Shown here in pieces: positions 1 through 8,390 of a stretch of DNA of 64,000 nt. Each line of letters starts with the position of its first letter. The stretch's first letter is position 1. The translations under genes and the position numbers were made by a program. The notes under the pieces are model-generated. The model made no database searches. It saw only the letters and a list, made by a program, of their open reading frames with translations, and had not been told where the DNA came from. This stretch comes from Bacillus sonorensis NBRC 101234 = KCTC 13918 (GTDB taxonomy: Bacteria > Bacillota > Bacilli > Bacillales > Bacillaceae), in the NCBI RefSeq assembly GCF_001592005.1, contig NZ_BCVZ01000002.1:248001-312000 (forward strand), given 5' to 3'.

Positions 1-521
1 AATCCCAAGTATTGCGGAAGCTCGATCTTGAAGAATTTGTTGTACATGGCGGCAGCCAGCACCCCGACGATAATACCGCCGAACACCCCGGTTGCCAGTG
101 TCGGAATGCCGAGCATTGTCGTATATGCCGGATGGTTTTCCGCGAAAAATTTCGCTCTTTCAACTGCATCGCTCGGAATTGATCCGTTTTGTAAAAGAAC
201 GGCGCTCATCGTGACATTCATGACAAGATATCCGATAATAGCGGCAATCCCTGCGACACCGTCGCCATTTGCCAGACCGATGGCGACACCGACCGCAAAC
301 AGGAGCGGCAAGTTGGAGAAGACGATGTCTCCCGAATTTTCCATAACTTTCGCAACGAGCTGGATCGTGCCATTGGTTAAAAACGGCGCGACCTTCGTCA
401 TTTGCGGATTTTGCATGGCGTTACCCAGGGCAAGCAGGATTCCTGCAGCCGGCAAAATCGCAACAGGCAGCATAAGCGCCCGTCCAATTTTCTGGAGCAC
501 GCCGAATAGCGATTTAAACAT
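1..521 (-). CDS. ptsG: Glucose-specific PTS permease EIICBA, N-terminal part (partial)
   Basis: This is the first ~173 residues of the membrane EIIC domain of the glucose phosphotransferase permease, which imports and phosphorylates glucose using phosphate passed from HPr. The rest lies outside the window. The start [17 protein letters not shown] and the later [17 protein letters not shown] stretch match PtsG of Bacillus as I know it, with alternating hydrophobic segments as expected for EIIC. The start ATG at 521 follows an AGAGGGGG ribosome site. Upstream is a RAT/terminator element that GlcT would act on, so expression should be glucose-induced by antitermination. Identity is secure; only the cut end limits it. 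Confidence 0.95.
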   Translation of the reverse strand, partial: MFKSLFGVLQKIGRALMLPVAILPAAGILLALGNAMQNPQMTKVAPFLTNGTIQLVAKVMENSGDIVFSNLPLLFAVGVAIGLANGDGVAGIAAIIGYLVMNVTMSAVLLQNGSIPSDAVERAKFFAENHPAYTTMLGIPTLATGVFGGIIVGVLAAAMYNKFFKIELPQYLG

Positions 522-635
522 GATGTTTACCCCCTCTAAGGATAGTTTGACCTTACAGCAAAAAAAACATGACAAACTCGTTCAAAAGACGACTTTTTTT
601 CAATTTAACCGTTTACATTTCCTTTTTTAAACGTC

Positions 636-732
636 AAAAAAGGCATGGTGAAAGCGGGTACATCAAGAAACGAAAGACAGCATCTTCATTTCTTCCCTTT
701 TTTCACTCATGCCTGATCGAATCAGTAACACG
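636..732 (-). promoter_or_regulatory. ptsG leader: RAT antiterminator site overlapping an intrinsic terminator
   Basis: On the minus strand the leader has a RAT-like sequence (about 702-732, containing GTTACTGATTCGATCAGGCA) whose 3' half GGCATGAGTGAAA pairs with TTTCACCATGCC near 642-653, followed by six T. The two structures are mutually exclusive, the arrangement known for GlcT control of ptsG in B. subtilis. GlcT bound to RAT would block the terminator and let ptsG be read. Confidence 0.9.
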
Positions 733-743
733 TTATAAAGGCG

Positions 744-1589
744 TTATGAAATTTTATTAGTCAAACGGTACAAATGTAATGTTAAGTAAACGGCTTCTGC
801 CTCATGAACAGGTTTCTTGAGCGATTGCTGCAAGATTTTGATCATCTTCCAAGCAGTATTGTAACATAGCGGATATTCCGTTTTCAACAGCAACATTAAT
901 TTTTCCGGCTCCTGAATCGGCTCCTCCCGTGTGATCCTGTCGATCGTAAAACGAAGATGACGGATCAGGCGCAGGTAGTTGACGCTTTCTCTGTTGACTT
1001 TCATCTGAAACGCGTCTTCAATCACCTGGACAAGCCGCGATATTAACTGTGAATGCTGGTTGACTTCCGAAAGCGGCCTGTTCGTCAAAGCGCTGTGGAT
1101 ATGAAGGGCGATGAATCCGATTTCACCTTCAGGCAGCTGAATGTCGGATTGCTGGTTGATCATCTCAACGGCTTCTTTGGCAACCTCGTATTCTTTCGGA
1201 TAAAGGGATTCCGTCTCAAGCAAAAACGGATTTTTCATGTCAAACCCTTTTTCCAAACGCTTGACAGCAAATGCGATATGGTCCGTCAGCGCGACATGGA
1301 TATGTTCATTCAGCGGCTGACCGATTTTTTGCGCGATATGGTAAATGACATCATTGGCGATATCAACCATTTTTTCATCGACATATGTGAGGAGCTTCTT
1401 ATACTGTGATTGTTCTTTATCATTTTCCAGAATAAACATTTTTTCATAGTTCTCATGTTCGATAAGATCTCCGCGCTTTTTGCCAAATCCGATCCCTTTT
1501 CCAATCAAGACGGCTTCTTTGTAATCCTCGTGGAGGGCGATTAAAACGTTGTTATTGAGTACCTTTTCAACAGTGAAGGATCTGTTCAC
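744..1589 (-). CDS. glcT: Transcriptional antiterminator of the BglG/SacY family controlling ptsG
   Basis: RNA-binding antiterminator of 281 residues. The N-terminal CAT domain (about 1-58, with FTVEKVLNNNVLIAL) binds the RAT hairpin of the ptsG leader. Two PRD domains follow, each with conserved histidines (DHIAFAV and ALHIHSA in PRD1; RHLRFTI and LTLHLYRL in PRD2) that PtsG and HPr phosphorylate to switch activity. The frame stays open 17 codons further upstream, but I chose the GTG at 1589: it has an AAGGAG site 9 nt upstream and the following residues align with the usual GlcT start. The gene lies directly upstream of ptsG, its target. Confidence 0.93.
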   Translation of the reverse strand: MNRSFTVEKVLNNNVLIALHEDYKEAVLIGKGIGFGKKRGDLIEHENYEKMFILENDKEQSQYKKLLTYVDEKMVDIANDVIYHIAQKIGQPLNEHIHVALTDHIAFAVKRLEKGFDMKNPFLLETESLYPKEYEVAKEAVEMINQQSDIQLPEGEIGFIALHIHSALTNRPLSEVNQHSQLISRLVQVIEDAFQMKVNRESVNYLRLIRHLRFTIDRITREEPIQEPEKLMLLLKTEYPLCYNTAWKMIKILQQSLKKPVHEAEAVYLTLHLYRLTNKIS

Positions 1590-1722
1590 GATCCTCAGCT
1601 CCTTTTTGTCATTCAATCTCTCATATCGTACAAAACTCATGAAAGCGCGTCAATTTATTTTGCCGTTTTTGATGAAAAATGTCGAATTTTTATCACCGAT
1701 TGGAAAACAATTTGTTTTTCAC

Positions 1723-2694
1723 TTATACCGTCGATCTTTCAATCAGCCTGTAGGGGAGAATTTTCTTTTCAGCCTCCTCTCCCCTGATTCCTTTTTGAAG
1801 AAGGCGAAACGCATGCCTTCCCATTTCTTTCGTCTTGATTTCAATGGTAGAAATACCGAGCAATTCGCTGATCGGCTGATTGTCGCAGCTCAAGATGGCG
1901 AGGTTTTCCGGAATTTGGACCTGATGCTTGCGGGCCTCAAGATAAAGCCCTGCAGAAACCTGGTCATTTGCCACAAAAATCGCCGTCGGTTTATCATCCA
2001 TCCGGCTCCATGCGGAAAATAATGTTTGTCCGTCTGCAATCGTCAGCGACCGCTCAAAAACCCACTCATCCCGGTAAGGTTCACCAATGGCGGCCAGTGC
2101 TTCCTTATATGCCTCCAAGCGGTAATGACTGTTCACGCCATGTTTCCTCGCCAAGCCGATGGCTATTTTTTTGTGCCCTTTTTCAATCAGAAAATCAAGC
2201 CCGCGGCGAAATGCCTCATGATGCGGAATGCTGACCGTTGAAAAAAGGCGCTCCCTTGAATCCTGGCAGAGAATGAATGGCCCCGTGTCCCGCCAATTCA
2301 AAAGCTCTTCGTCCGACATTGCCTTTGAACAAAAAATCAAGCCGTCCACCTGCCGATGCTTCAGCTGTTCCAATGCGAACGTTTCCTTTTCCAGCTGATA
2401 ATTTGTCTGGTAAAGCGCAAAGTGGACCTCCGACTTGGCCGCTTCCTCCGCAATTCCTTCAATTAATTCACTAAAATAAGGAAGGCTGATCGTCGGCAAA
2501 ACCACGCCGATCATGTTTGAAAAGCCTTTTGAGAGGTGGACCGCATGCACGTTTCTCGCATATTCAAGCCGCTCAATGGTATCAAGAACCTTTTTCCGCT
2601 TTTCTGCTTTTACATAAGGGTGGCCGTTGAGAACCCTTGAAACGGTCGTAATCGAAACGCCAGCCGCCTCAGCTATTTCCCTGATATTCGCCAT
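1723..2694 (-). CDS. ykvZ: LacI/GalR family transcriptional regulator (YkvZ-like)
   Basis: A 323-residue repressor with an N-terminal LacI helix-turn-helix (residues 2-50, with GVSITTVSRVLNG) and a periplasmic-binding-protein-like ligand domain (about 58-323). The position beside glcT-ptsG matches B. subtilis ykvZ. The start at 2694 was preferred to an upstream ATG because GAAGGGA lies just before it and LacI proteins begin close to the helix-turn-helix. The ligand is not evident; a sugar or sugar phosphate is usual for the family. The target genes are not known from the sequence. Confidence 0.85.
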   Translation of the reverse strand: MANIREIAEAAGVSITTVSRVLNGHPYVKAEKRKKVLDTIERLEYARNVHAVHLSKGFSNMIGVVLPTISLPYFSELIEGIAEEAAKSEVHFALYQTNYQLEKETFALEQLKHRQVDGLIFCSKAMSDEELLNWRDTGPFILCQDSRERLFSTVSIPHHEAFRRGLDFLIEKGHKKIAIGLARKHGVNSHYRLEAYKEALAAIGEPYRDEWVFERSLTIADGQTLFSAWSRMDDKPTAIFVANDQVSAGLYLEARKHQVQIPENLAILSCDNQPISELLGISTIEIKTKEMGRHAFRLLQKGIRGEEAEKKILPYRLIERSTV

Positions 2695-2919
2695 TTGATT
2701 CCCTTCTTTCACTTCGTTCTTGCTATGGTATGCGTTTTGTCATATGTACTATTTTCGCACATTTTCGGACCGGATCGAATCAGCTAAATTTCCCTATAAG
2801 CACTCATGTTTGCATTTTTTAAAATCGTCGTTTTTCGCCCCTTTCTTTAATCATAACATAGAATCCGAGAACAGAACATTAGTTCTCATTTAATGAGTTT
2901 TTAGAAGGGGATGAACACC

Positions 2920-3245
2920 GTGAAAAATGACAACTTAAAAGATCAGGGCATGTTAAAATAGATGGGTTTCATGATGCCGGAACACACCGAATTTCTTCTC
3001 GAATTAAACGCAACCACAACAGAGTGAAAAGGCCGGTGCTTAAAAAGAAGATTTGGATAGAGTAATATGTGAAGCGATGGAGTTTAATTCCTCGGTCCAG
3101 TTAGCCGCCGCCTCTTTTAAACGGTCCAGAAAGTTATTTATGTAGAAGGAAAACTCAGATCAGCAAGATTTTTCACGTCGTGGATTCAAAAGGAGACGCC
3201 AATTTCATTAAATTTGAGGATGCTGTTGGCGTGGAAATGAAATAG
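2920..3245 (+). pseudogene. Broken YolD-like gene
   Basis: Fragments in several frames match the YolD-like family, small phage or plasmid proteins often next to Y-family polymerase genes. A start GTG at 2920 follows AGAAGGGG. The pieces GFMMPEHTEF, then MEFNSSVQLA, then FHVVDSKGDANFIKFED followed by GVEMK and a stop at 3245 appear in family order but are separated by stops and frameshifts. No intact polymerase partner is present nearby. The assignment is by motif memory only. Confidence 0.55.
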
Positions 3246-3579
3246 GCGCTTCGTCAGTCAGAAGGGCTCTTTCATCTTTTTTCTGTTCATCTTATAGGTA
3301 TTTTTAAACATCTTATATTCGTAACCAATTTGTTTTGATTACTTTTTATCTTTATAGATATACATTTCAATCATGATGTATGTGTATTTTTTATCACTGG
3401 CTACATATTGTGTAGATAACATGTCGACTTTTTTTATAGAATGCTGGGAAGACAGTGTATGCAAACAAAGCAGCCCATTTCCATTTAAGTCCTGGCAACG
3501 AAACTACAAGTCTAGCAGCAAATTCTTAAGCTGTATCCATAAACTTAGTATTGCCCCGGAAGTGGTCAACAATCTTTCA

Positions 3580-3779
3580 TTAGCTAACCGGAGGAACGGC
3601 TTGAATATGTACACTTCCGTCCTCGTCCATAACGGAAACCTTTAAGAGTTCCGCAATTTGCTGTAGTTCAGTTTTCACAACCGTTGGGGTGAATGACACG
3701 CTTTCATTCTCGGCAGCATGTGATGGGTACGGGAAGAAAGCCGCCCCCACAATGCAGGCATACCAAATTTTTCTCGCAT
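3580..3779 (-). pseudogene. Frameshifted small secreted protein
   Basis: A minus-strand frame reads RKIWYACIVGAAFFPYPSHA, a good signal peptide with a SHA-type cleavage site, followed by about 45 acidic and polar residues ending EDGSVHIQAVPPVS and a stop at 3580. The in-frame start is missing, but an ATG at 3779 with AAAGG upstream is one base out of frame, so one base lost in the A-run near 3770 would explain it. The frame resumes below the stop for another ~50 codons with further stops (PGLKWKWAALFAY). I do not recognise the family. Confidence 0.4.
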
Positions 3780-3894
3780 CCTTTCGTGTTATATTTGTTA
3801 TATGTAATTACCTGAGAATATAGGTTAAATACACTATCAGAGTAATAACTTTCAATTCAGTTTGCAGAAAATTCGCAATTGGAGGTTAATAGAA

Positions 3895-4122
3895 TTGGAC
3901 GAAGATAAATTGAGAATTATAGAGAAAACAGCTTATATTCTATCTCTCGTATCCATCCTTGTTTGGGCAGCGACACCTGAATCCATTCAAGTATTATTTA
4001 AATTTGCATCCTATATCATGCTTAGTCTCGGATTCTTCATGTCTGGATATTTAGATAGGAAAGAGAAAAGTCCCATATTACTGGTTATAGCTTGGGTTGT
4101 AATTACAGTAAATATTTTTTAG
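3895..4122 (+). CDS. Small predicted membrane protein, unknown function
   Basis: A 75-residue protein with two or three hydrophobic stretches (around residues 10-24, 30-48 and 58-75) and few charges except KLRIIEK at the start and DRKEKS in the middle. The start is TTG at 3895, chosen because GGAGG lies 9 nt upstream; the frame is open further but without a ribosome site. It sits in the decayed phage-like insert and is followed by a hairpin at 4128-4159. It resembles short multi-span proteins of Bacillus mobile DNA in general; I cannot assign a family. Confidence 0.55.
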   Translation: MDEDKLRIIEKTAYILSLVSILVWAATPESIQVLFKFASYIMLSLGFFMSGYLDRKEKSPILLVIAWVVITVNIF

Positions 4123-4127
4123 ACAAC

Positions 4128-4159
4128 AGCAAAGCACCGACATTAGCCGGCGCTTTGCT
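4128..4159 (+). terminator. Hairpin after the small membrane-protein gene
   Basis: AGCAAAGC and GCTTTGCT form an 8-bp stem six bases after the stop codon. The T-run is poor, so termination would be weak. Confidence 0.45.
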
Positions 4160-4188
4160 TTGGACCTCAATCTCGAAGGGCTTTTTTG

Positions 4189-4300
4189 TTATGCAAACAG
4201 TTTTGTCCATGCTGCTTTTCCGGTGATACCGTCCACGAATAGACCTTTCGCCTTTTGAAAGAGTTTAACGGCTTTGGTGACTTAAGGGGCTTTCCACCCA
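4189..4300 (-). pseudogene. Peptidoglycan-binding domain remnant (lysin C-terminus)
   Basis: The minus strand encodes AVKLFQKAKGLFVDGITGKA and then AWTKLF before a stop at 4189-4191. This is the end of a PG_binding_1 repeat as found at the C-terminus of cell-wall amidases and phage endolysins. Just upstream the frame is interrupted (stop near 4283) and no catalytic domain is visible, so only the tail survives. Confidence 0.6.
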
Positions 4301-4428
4301 CCTAAAGCTAAAGCAAATCTGGCAAAAGAGATTGAGCGGTGCGGAAATGCTGTTCCTCCACCGTTTGCAGAGCATCTTGTCAGGGTTAATCTCTATGAGC
4401 AGAATTTCGTTTTTTGCGAGGGAAACGG

Positions 4429-4617
4429 ATGGCAAGGCCGGTGTCTTATGAAAAGAGCGGGCATGACGACATGAAAACCACAATGAAAATTTATACACAA
4501 AAAGATGAGACAGGCCGCTTCCCAAAAAGTGCAAAAGACTTTCGGAAATATCATCAAAATCGGGATTTCGTGAAGAATTGTATTAAAATGTTATTTTTAA
4601 TGATTCTTATTGACTAA
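4429..4617 (+). pseudogene. Tyrosine integrase C-terminal remnant
   Basis: The stretch SGHDDMKTTMKIYTQ is the GH...T..Y box of phage tyrosine recombinases, where the Tyr is the DNA-attacking residue. The usual upstream HxLRHTHA box and the catalytic core are missing, and the residues before it do not read as integrase. A hairpin (4628-4655) follows. Together with the nearby lysin and YolD remnants it marks this interval as an old phage or integrative element. Confidence 0.6.
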
Positions 4618-4627
4618 TAAAAAGGAC

Positions 4628-4655
4628 AAACCCTTGATAAACCAAGGGTTTTCTT
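4628..4655. terminator. Bidirectional intrinsic terminator
   Basis: AAACCCTT and AAGGGTTT form a stem with an 8-nt loop, followed by T-rich sequence on the plus strand and an A/T-rich flank on the other. Confidence 0.6.
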
Positions 4656-4753
4656 TGTTTAAAATAACTATTGCTATGGTATGCGTTTCATACTTTACAA
4701 TGAAAACAGCACCGGTGCAGATCACGTTCTCATTTAGAAAGGAGAAGAAAAAA

Positions 4754-4888
4754 TTGGGTATTTTCATTCTGATCCTCTTATGCAGCATCATCGTACTGTC
4801 TTCAAAAGCGGCGATGAAACCGCTTAAAGAAAAACATGAAGTCAAGCCGTTCCGCTCTTTTGATGACTTCTTTATTTCCAAGGATTGA
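4754..4888 (+). CDS. Short protein with one membrane segment, unknown function
   Basis: A 44-residue protein with an N-terminal hydrophobic segment (residues 2-16) and a charged tail (PLKEKHEVKPFRSFDDFF). The start is TTG at 4754, set by a GAAAGGAG site 9 nt upstream. The second copy of the 18-bp repeat ends 65 nt upstream. I do not recognise it, and such a short ORF could be non-genic, but the ribosome site and hydrophobic profile support expression. Confidence 0.4.
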   Translation: MGIFILILLCSIIVLSSKAAMKPLKEKHEVKPFRSFDDFFISKD

Positions 4889-4955
4889 TTCCTTTCTTTT
4901 CGTAAAAGATGTCAGAATAAAGAGGAAGGAATGACCGCAGTTTTATCATAAACAT

Positions 4956-4982
4956 AAAAGGACCCGCCATGAAGCGGGTTCC
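4956..4982 (-). terminator. Terminator of the pepQ-like gene
   Basis: GGAACCCGC and GCGGGTCC form a strong stem followed by TTTTATG on the minus strand, directly after the stop codon at 4988. Confidence 0.8.
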
Positions 4983-4987
4983 CTAAT

Positions 4988-6082
4988 TTATGAAATCACA
5001 GTGAACTGTTTCGGATACCGGGTAAGCGCCTCTGCTCCGTCTGCGGTGACGAGCACATCATCTTCGATTCGGACGCCCCCGATTTCCGGCACATAGATGC
5101 CGGGCTCAATCGTGTATACCATTCCTTCTTTTAAAAGTGCATCATTATTATGGCTCATGGAAGGATACTCATGTGTCGAGATACCGAGCCCGTGGCCCAG
5201 GCGGTGCGGAAAATAATCTCCGTAGCCGGCTTTTTCAATCATCCCCCGCGCCTTTAAATCAAGATCGCCGATTCTGACGCCGGGCCTGCTCATTTCCAGT
5301 GCGGCCGTTTCAGCCTGAAGCACCGTTTCATATATTTCTTTCTGACGGTCGCTCGCGTTTTTATAAACAAGCGTCCTCGTAATGTCTGAGCAATACCCGT
5401 CAATGATCACGCCTAAATCAAACAGGACGAAATCTCCCGCTTTTAATGTCCGGCTGCCGGGATTTCCGTGCGGCTGACCGGATTTCTCTCCGAATAAGAC
5501 CATCGTTGAAAACGACATTCCCTGGATTCCTTTTTTCTTCAATTCATATTCAATCTTCGCGACCACTTCGATTTCCGCGACGCCTTCTTTTAAAGCGGCC
5601 GCTCCCGCTTCCACCCCGTAATCAGCTAGCTTTGCCGCTTCCCGGAGAATGGCGATTTCCTGTTCATCCTTAACGACGCGGAGTTCGTTCAGCTTTTCTT
5701 CGGCAGAGACAAGCTCAGCCCCGTTTGTGACGGCTCTCAGCATGTCGGCGCGCGAAAGGGAGATCGCTTCTTTTTCGACTGCCACCTTCGCCAATGGCAG
5801 ATTGCGTTTTTTCAGTGCGGCGGATATGAGGTCCCACGGGTTTTCATGATCCTCATAACCGATGATGTCATATGCCCAGCCCGCCTCTTTTGCCTGGCTT
5901 TTTTCCATCAGCGGACAAACAAAAAACGGCTCCTCGTTTTGAAACGCAAACACGCCCATCAGCCGTTCATGGGGCTCTGTATAAAAGTGCGTCAAATAAA
6001 ATACATTTTCTTTTGAATGAATAAAAGCCGCCGAAATGTCTTTTTCCCTCAGCCAGGAAGAGATATGCTCCATTCTTTTCAA
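4988..6082 (-). CDS. ykvY: M24 family Xaa-Pro dipeptidase (YkvY-like)
   Basis: A 364-residue cytosolic metallopeptidase with the two-domain layout of prolidases: an N-terminal creatinase-like domain (1-130) and a C-terminal pita-bread fold (140-364). The metal ligands are visible as FDLGVIIDG and CSDITRT (two Asp), HRLGHGLG (His), EPGIYV (Glu) and RIEDDV (Glu). It would cleave X-Pro dipeptides. The start is TTG at 6082, supported by GGAGGG 8 nt upstream. It sits between zosA and the phage-like insert; in B. subtilis ykvY directly follows zosA, which agrees. It has its own terminator. Confidence 0.88.
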   Translation of the reverse strand: MKRMEHISSWLREKDISAAFIHSKENVFYLTHFYTEPHERLMGVFAFQNEEPFFVCPLMEKSQAKEAGWAYDIIGYEDHENPWDLISAALKKRNLPLAKVAVEKEAISLSRADMLRAVTNGAELVSAEEKLNELRVVKDEQEIAILREAAKLADYGVEAGAAALKEGVAEIEVVAKIEYELKKKGIQGMSFSTMVLFGEKSGQPHGNPGSRTLKAGDFVLFDLGVIIDGYCSDITRTLVYKNASDRQKEIYETVLQAETAALEMSRPGVRIGDLDLKARGMIEKAGYGDYFPHRLGHGLGISTHEYPSMSHNNDALLKEGMVYTIEPGIYVPEIGGVRIEDDVLVTADGAEALTRYPKQFTVIS

Positions 6083-6230
6083 ATCCGGTTCCCTCCTAAA
6101 AAGAAAATTCTGTTCAACTGATCTATGTAAACCTTCATTTATATTGTATCAGTTTTTTGCGGCGCTTGCCCGCCGGGGAGCCGGTTTCTTTTCATGGCCG
6201 CTGGTGATGATTGCCATGGTACAGGAACAA

Positions 6231-6266
6231 GAAAACGGCTGCCAATATGAATAGCAGCCGTTTTGG
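6231..6266 (-). terminator. Terminator of zosA
   Basis: AAAACGGCTGC and GCAGCCGTTTT form an 11-bp stem with T-rich ends, directly downstream of the zosA stop on the minus strand. Confidence 0.85.
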
Positions 6267-6274
6267 TATAGAAT

Positions 6275-8182
6275 TTACGATTTTAGCAGCCTGAGGCCGT
6301 TTAAAATCACAAGCAGCGTGCTTCCTTCATGGCCGATGACGCCGAGCGGCAGATCAAGGATCTGGAGGAAGTTGCTGCAGATTAACAAGCAGATCACAGC
6401 AAGAGAAAACACGACGTTCTGTTTAATGATCCTGTTCATTTTTCGCGACAGCCGGATCATTTTCGTCAGTCCTGTTAAATCGTTTTTCATCAATACAATA
6501 TCCGCTGTTTCAAGCGCTACGTCCGTTCCTTCCCCCATGGCGACCCCGACATCCGCCGCCGCAAGAGCAGGTGCGTCATTAATGCCGTCTCCGACCATGA
6601 CAATCGTTCCGTTAGTTCTTTTAAGCTGTTCGGCTTCCTTTACTTTGCTATCAGGCAGACATTCGGAAACGACGATTTTCAGTCCGGCTTCTTCCGCGAT
6701 CGCCGCTGCCGTTTCTGGCTGGTCTCCTGTCAGCATTGCCGTTTGAATGCCGAGGGAATTGAGCTCGCTGATCACCGCTTTGGCTTCGGGTCTGATTTGA
6801 TCCTTCAGCGCAAAACAGCCCGCAAGCCGCCCGCCCTTTTTCACGTAAACAATCGTTTTTCCTTGCCCGGCGAGCTGTTGAACTGCATCCCCAAAGACGT
6901 GATCCGCCTCCTCTTCCCCGACAAATCCGGCTTTGCCAATGAACCATATTTCTCCTTCAAACTGCGCCTTCACCCCGAATCCCGATGTCTCTTCAATCGC
7001 TACGTTTCCAGGCGGGTGAATGCCTTTTGCTTCGGCAAACTCGACGATCGCTTTTGCAAGAGGGTGGTTTGACTGCTTCTCGATGGCAGCCGCAGCTTCC
7101 AAGTATTCATTTTCGTCCATGCCTTCCGCCAGAATCATGTTTTCCACGGCCGGTTTGCCGTTCGTAATTGTTCCCGTCTTATCCATGGCGACGATTTTGC
7201 TGTTGCCTAGCTTTTCAAGGAAGACGCTTCCTTTGACAAGAAGTCCGTTTCTTGCTCCATTTGATATCAGCGACAGAGCGGCAGGCATGATAGAAGCGAC
7301 AAGCGCACAAGGCGAAGCGACGACCATAAACACCATCGCCCTGTAAAATGTCTCACTCCAGCTCCAGCCAAGCAGATAATGAGGCAGAAACAGAAGCAGT
7401 CCGACAGCGAGCAAAACACCTTTCACATACATGTTTTCAAATCGTTCAATAAACGCTTGGGACGGTGACACGCTGTTTTGCGCAGATTCGACCAGCTTGA
7501 TGATTTTTTTAAAAAGAGAATCCTCGTTCGCTTTTTTCACACGTACTGTCAAAGAGCCGTTTAAATTGACGGTGCCGGCAAATACCGGATCACCGGCCGT
7601 TTTTTCGACCGGAATCGATTCACCTGTGAGCGCGGATTCATCGATGCTTGTCTGTCCTGATTCAATATCTCCGTCTGCGGCGACTCGTTCGCCGGGCTTG
7701 ACCATGATCAGATCTCCGGCCTTCAGTTCGGCTGCGGCAACCTTTCGCTGTCCCGCGCCGTCCAACAACACGGCCTCTTCCGGCTCCAATTTCATTAAGG
7801 ACGTCAAATCGCGTTTGCTTTTATTTAATGTATATGTCTCAAGGGCTCCGCTGAGAGAAAATATAAAAATCAAGATGGCGCCTTCTGCCCAATAGCCGAT
7901 CAAGGCAGAGCCGACCGCTGCAAATATCATCAAAAGCTCGACATTCAGCGTTTTTTCAGAAAGGGTTTCGAGAATTCCCTCTTTTGCTTTGGCAAAGCCG
8001 CCGATGCAGAATGCGGACAGAAACAGTGCGATGGACAGTGTCTCATGGCCTGAGCACAGCCAGCCGGCGGCAATCAGGTTGCCTGATAAAAGGGCGGCAG
8101 CCAATTCCCCATGCTCCTTTACGTTTTGAAAGCGAAATAGCGTATGCTGATGCTTAGATTGTTTTCGAATCTCTAATTGCAT
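6275..8182 (-). CDS. zosA: P1B-type heavy-metal ATPase, zinc uptake (ZosA)
   Basis: A 635-residue membrane pump. The motifs appear in order: TGES (A-domain), ASPCALV in a transmembrane helix (metal site), DKTGTITNG (phosphorylated Asp), NHPLAKA (nucleotide binding) and GDGINDAPAL. There is no N-terminal heavy-metal-associated domain. B. subtilis ZosA (YkvW) has the same length and place, and is reported to import Zn(II) under peroxide stress as a PerR regulon member. The start ATG at 8182 follows GGGAGGA. Upstream are a sigma-A-like promoter, PerR-like and Fur-like boxes and a structured leader with a terminator. By motif alone a Cd/Zn exporter is possible; synteny favours ZosA. Confidence 0.9.
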   Translation of the reverse strand: MQLEIRKQSKHQHTLFRFQNVKEHGELAAALLSGNLIAAGWLCSGHETLSIALFLSAFCIGGFAKAKEGILETLSEKTLNVELLMIFAAVGSALIGYWAEGAILIFIFSLSGALETYTLNKSKRDLTSLMKLEPEEAVLLDGAGQRKVAAAELKAGDLIMVKPGERVAADGDIESGQTSIDESALTGESIPVEKTAGDPVFAGTVNLNGSLTVRVKKANEDSLFKKIIKLVESAQNSVSPSQAFIERFENMYVKGVLLAVGLLLFLPHYLLGWSWSETFYRAMVFMVVASPCALVASIMPAALSLISNGARNGLLVKGSVFLEKLGNSKIVAMDKTGTITNGKPAVENMILAEGMDENEYLEAAAAIEKQSNHPLAKAIVEFAEAKGIHPPGNVAIEETSGFGVKAQFEGEIWFIGKAGFVGEEEADHVFGDAVQQLAGQGKTIVYVKKGGRLAGCFALKDQIRPEAKAVISELNSLGIQTAMLTGDQPETAAAIAEEAGLKIVVSECLPDSKVKEAEQLKRTNGTIVMVGDGINDAPALAAADVGVAMGEGTDVALETADIVLMKNDLTGLTKMIRLSRKMNRIIKQNVVFSLAVICLLICSNFLQILDLPLGVIGHEGSTLLVILNGLRLLKS

Positions 8183-8231
8183 TATTAGCGTCCTCCCTAA
8201 TTGAGAATGTAATTCATCATCAATTCCCTTA

Positions 8232-8263
8232 TAAAAAACAAATTGCCGCCATTTGAGGCAGCA
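8232..8263 (-). terminator. Intrinsic terminator inside the zosA leader
   Basis: On the minus strand TGCTGCC and GGCGGCA form a 7-bp stem, then ATTTGTTTTTT, 50 nt before the zosA start. Placed between promoter and gene, it suggests attenuation. Its 5' arm overlaps TTTTATGCT, which can instead pair with AGCATAAAA upstream. Confidence 0.65.
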
Positions 8264-8338
8264 TAAAAGATAAGTATTTAGTTTATATTATGGGTTTCCC
8301 CGTTTTATGCTCAGACAAAAACGGGAATCTTCTTTTTT

Positions 8339-8366
8339 ATTATAGCATGGCATCAACAGCTTTCAA
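8339..8366 (-). promoter_or_regulatory. Sigma-A promoter of zosA
   Basis: TTGAAA (8366-8361) and TATAAT (8344-8339) are separated by 16 nt on the minus strand. The PerR-like box lies immediately upstream of the -35. Confidence 0.75.
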
Positions 8367-8367
8367 G

Positions 8368-8382
8368 TAATAATTATTATAA
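8368..8382. promoter_or_regulatory. PerR box
   Basis: The minus strand reads TTATAATAATTATTA, 14 of 15 positions to the PerR consensus TTATAATNATTATAA (counting N as a match). It abuts the -35 of the zosA promoter, fitting known PerR control of zosA in B. subtilis. Confidence 0.75.
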
Positions 8383-8390
8383 TTTCTTTT

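Larger units (their letters stand above)
2720..4688. mobile_element. Decayed phage-like insert between two 18-bp repeats
   Basis: TTGCTATGGTATGCGTTT occurs at 2720-2737 and again, same orientation, at 4671-4688. Between them lie a YolD-like remnant, a broken secreted-protein gene, a peptidoglycan-binding-domain remnant and a tyrosine-integrase C-terminal remnant, all typical phage cargo, plus one small intact ORF. In B. subtilis ykvZ and ykvY are adjacent, so this ~2 kb is extra. I infer an old integration with the 18-mer as attL/attR core. A shared regulatory motif is the alternative reading. Confidence 0.45.

Noticed and set aside
28..630. Plus-strand 200-codon frame at the window start
   Set aside because: It is antisense to ptsG and its RAT leader; no ribosome site and no family resemblance.
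8297..8325. CCCGTTTT/AAAACGGG hairpin as the stoA terminator
   Set aside because: stoA already ends in a stronger hairpin at 8421-8454, and this hairpin lies downstream of the zosA promoter, inside its leader.
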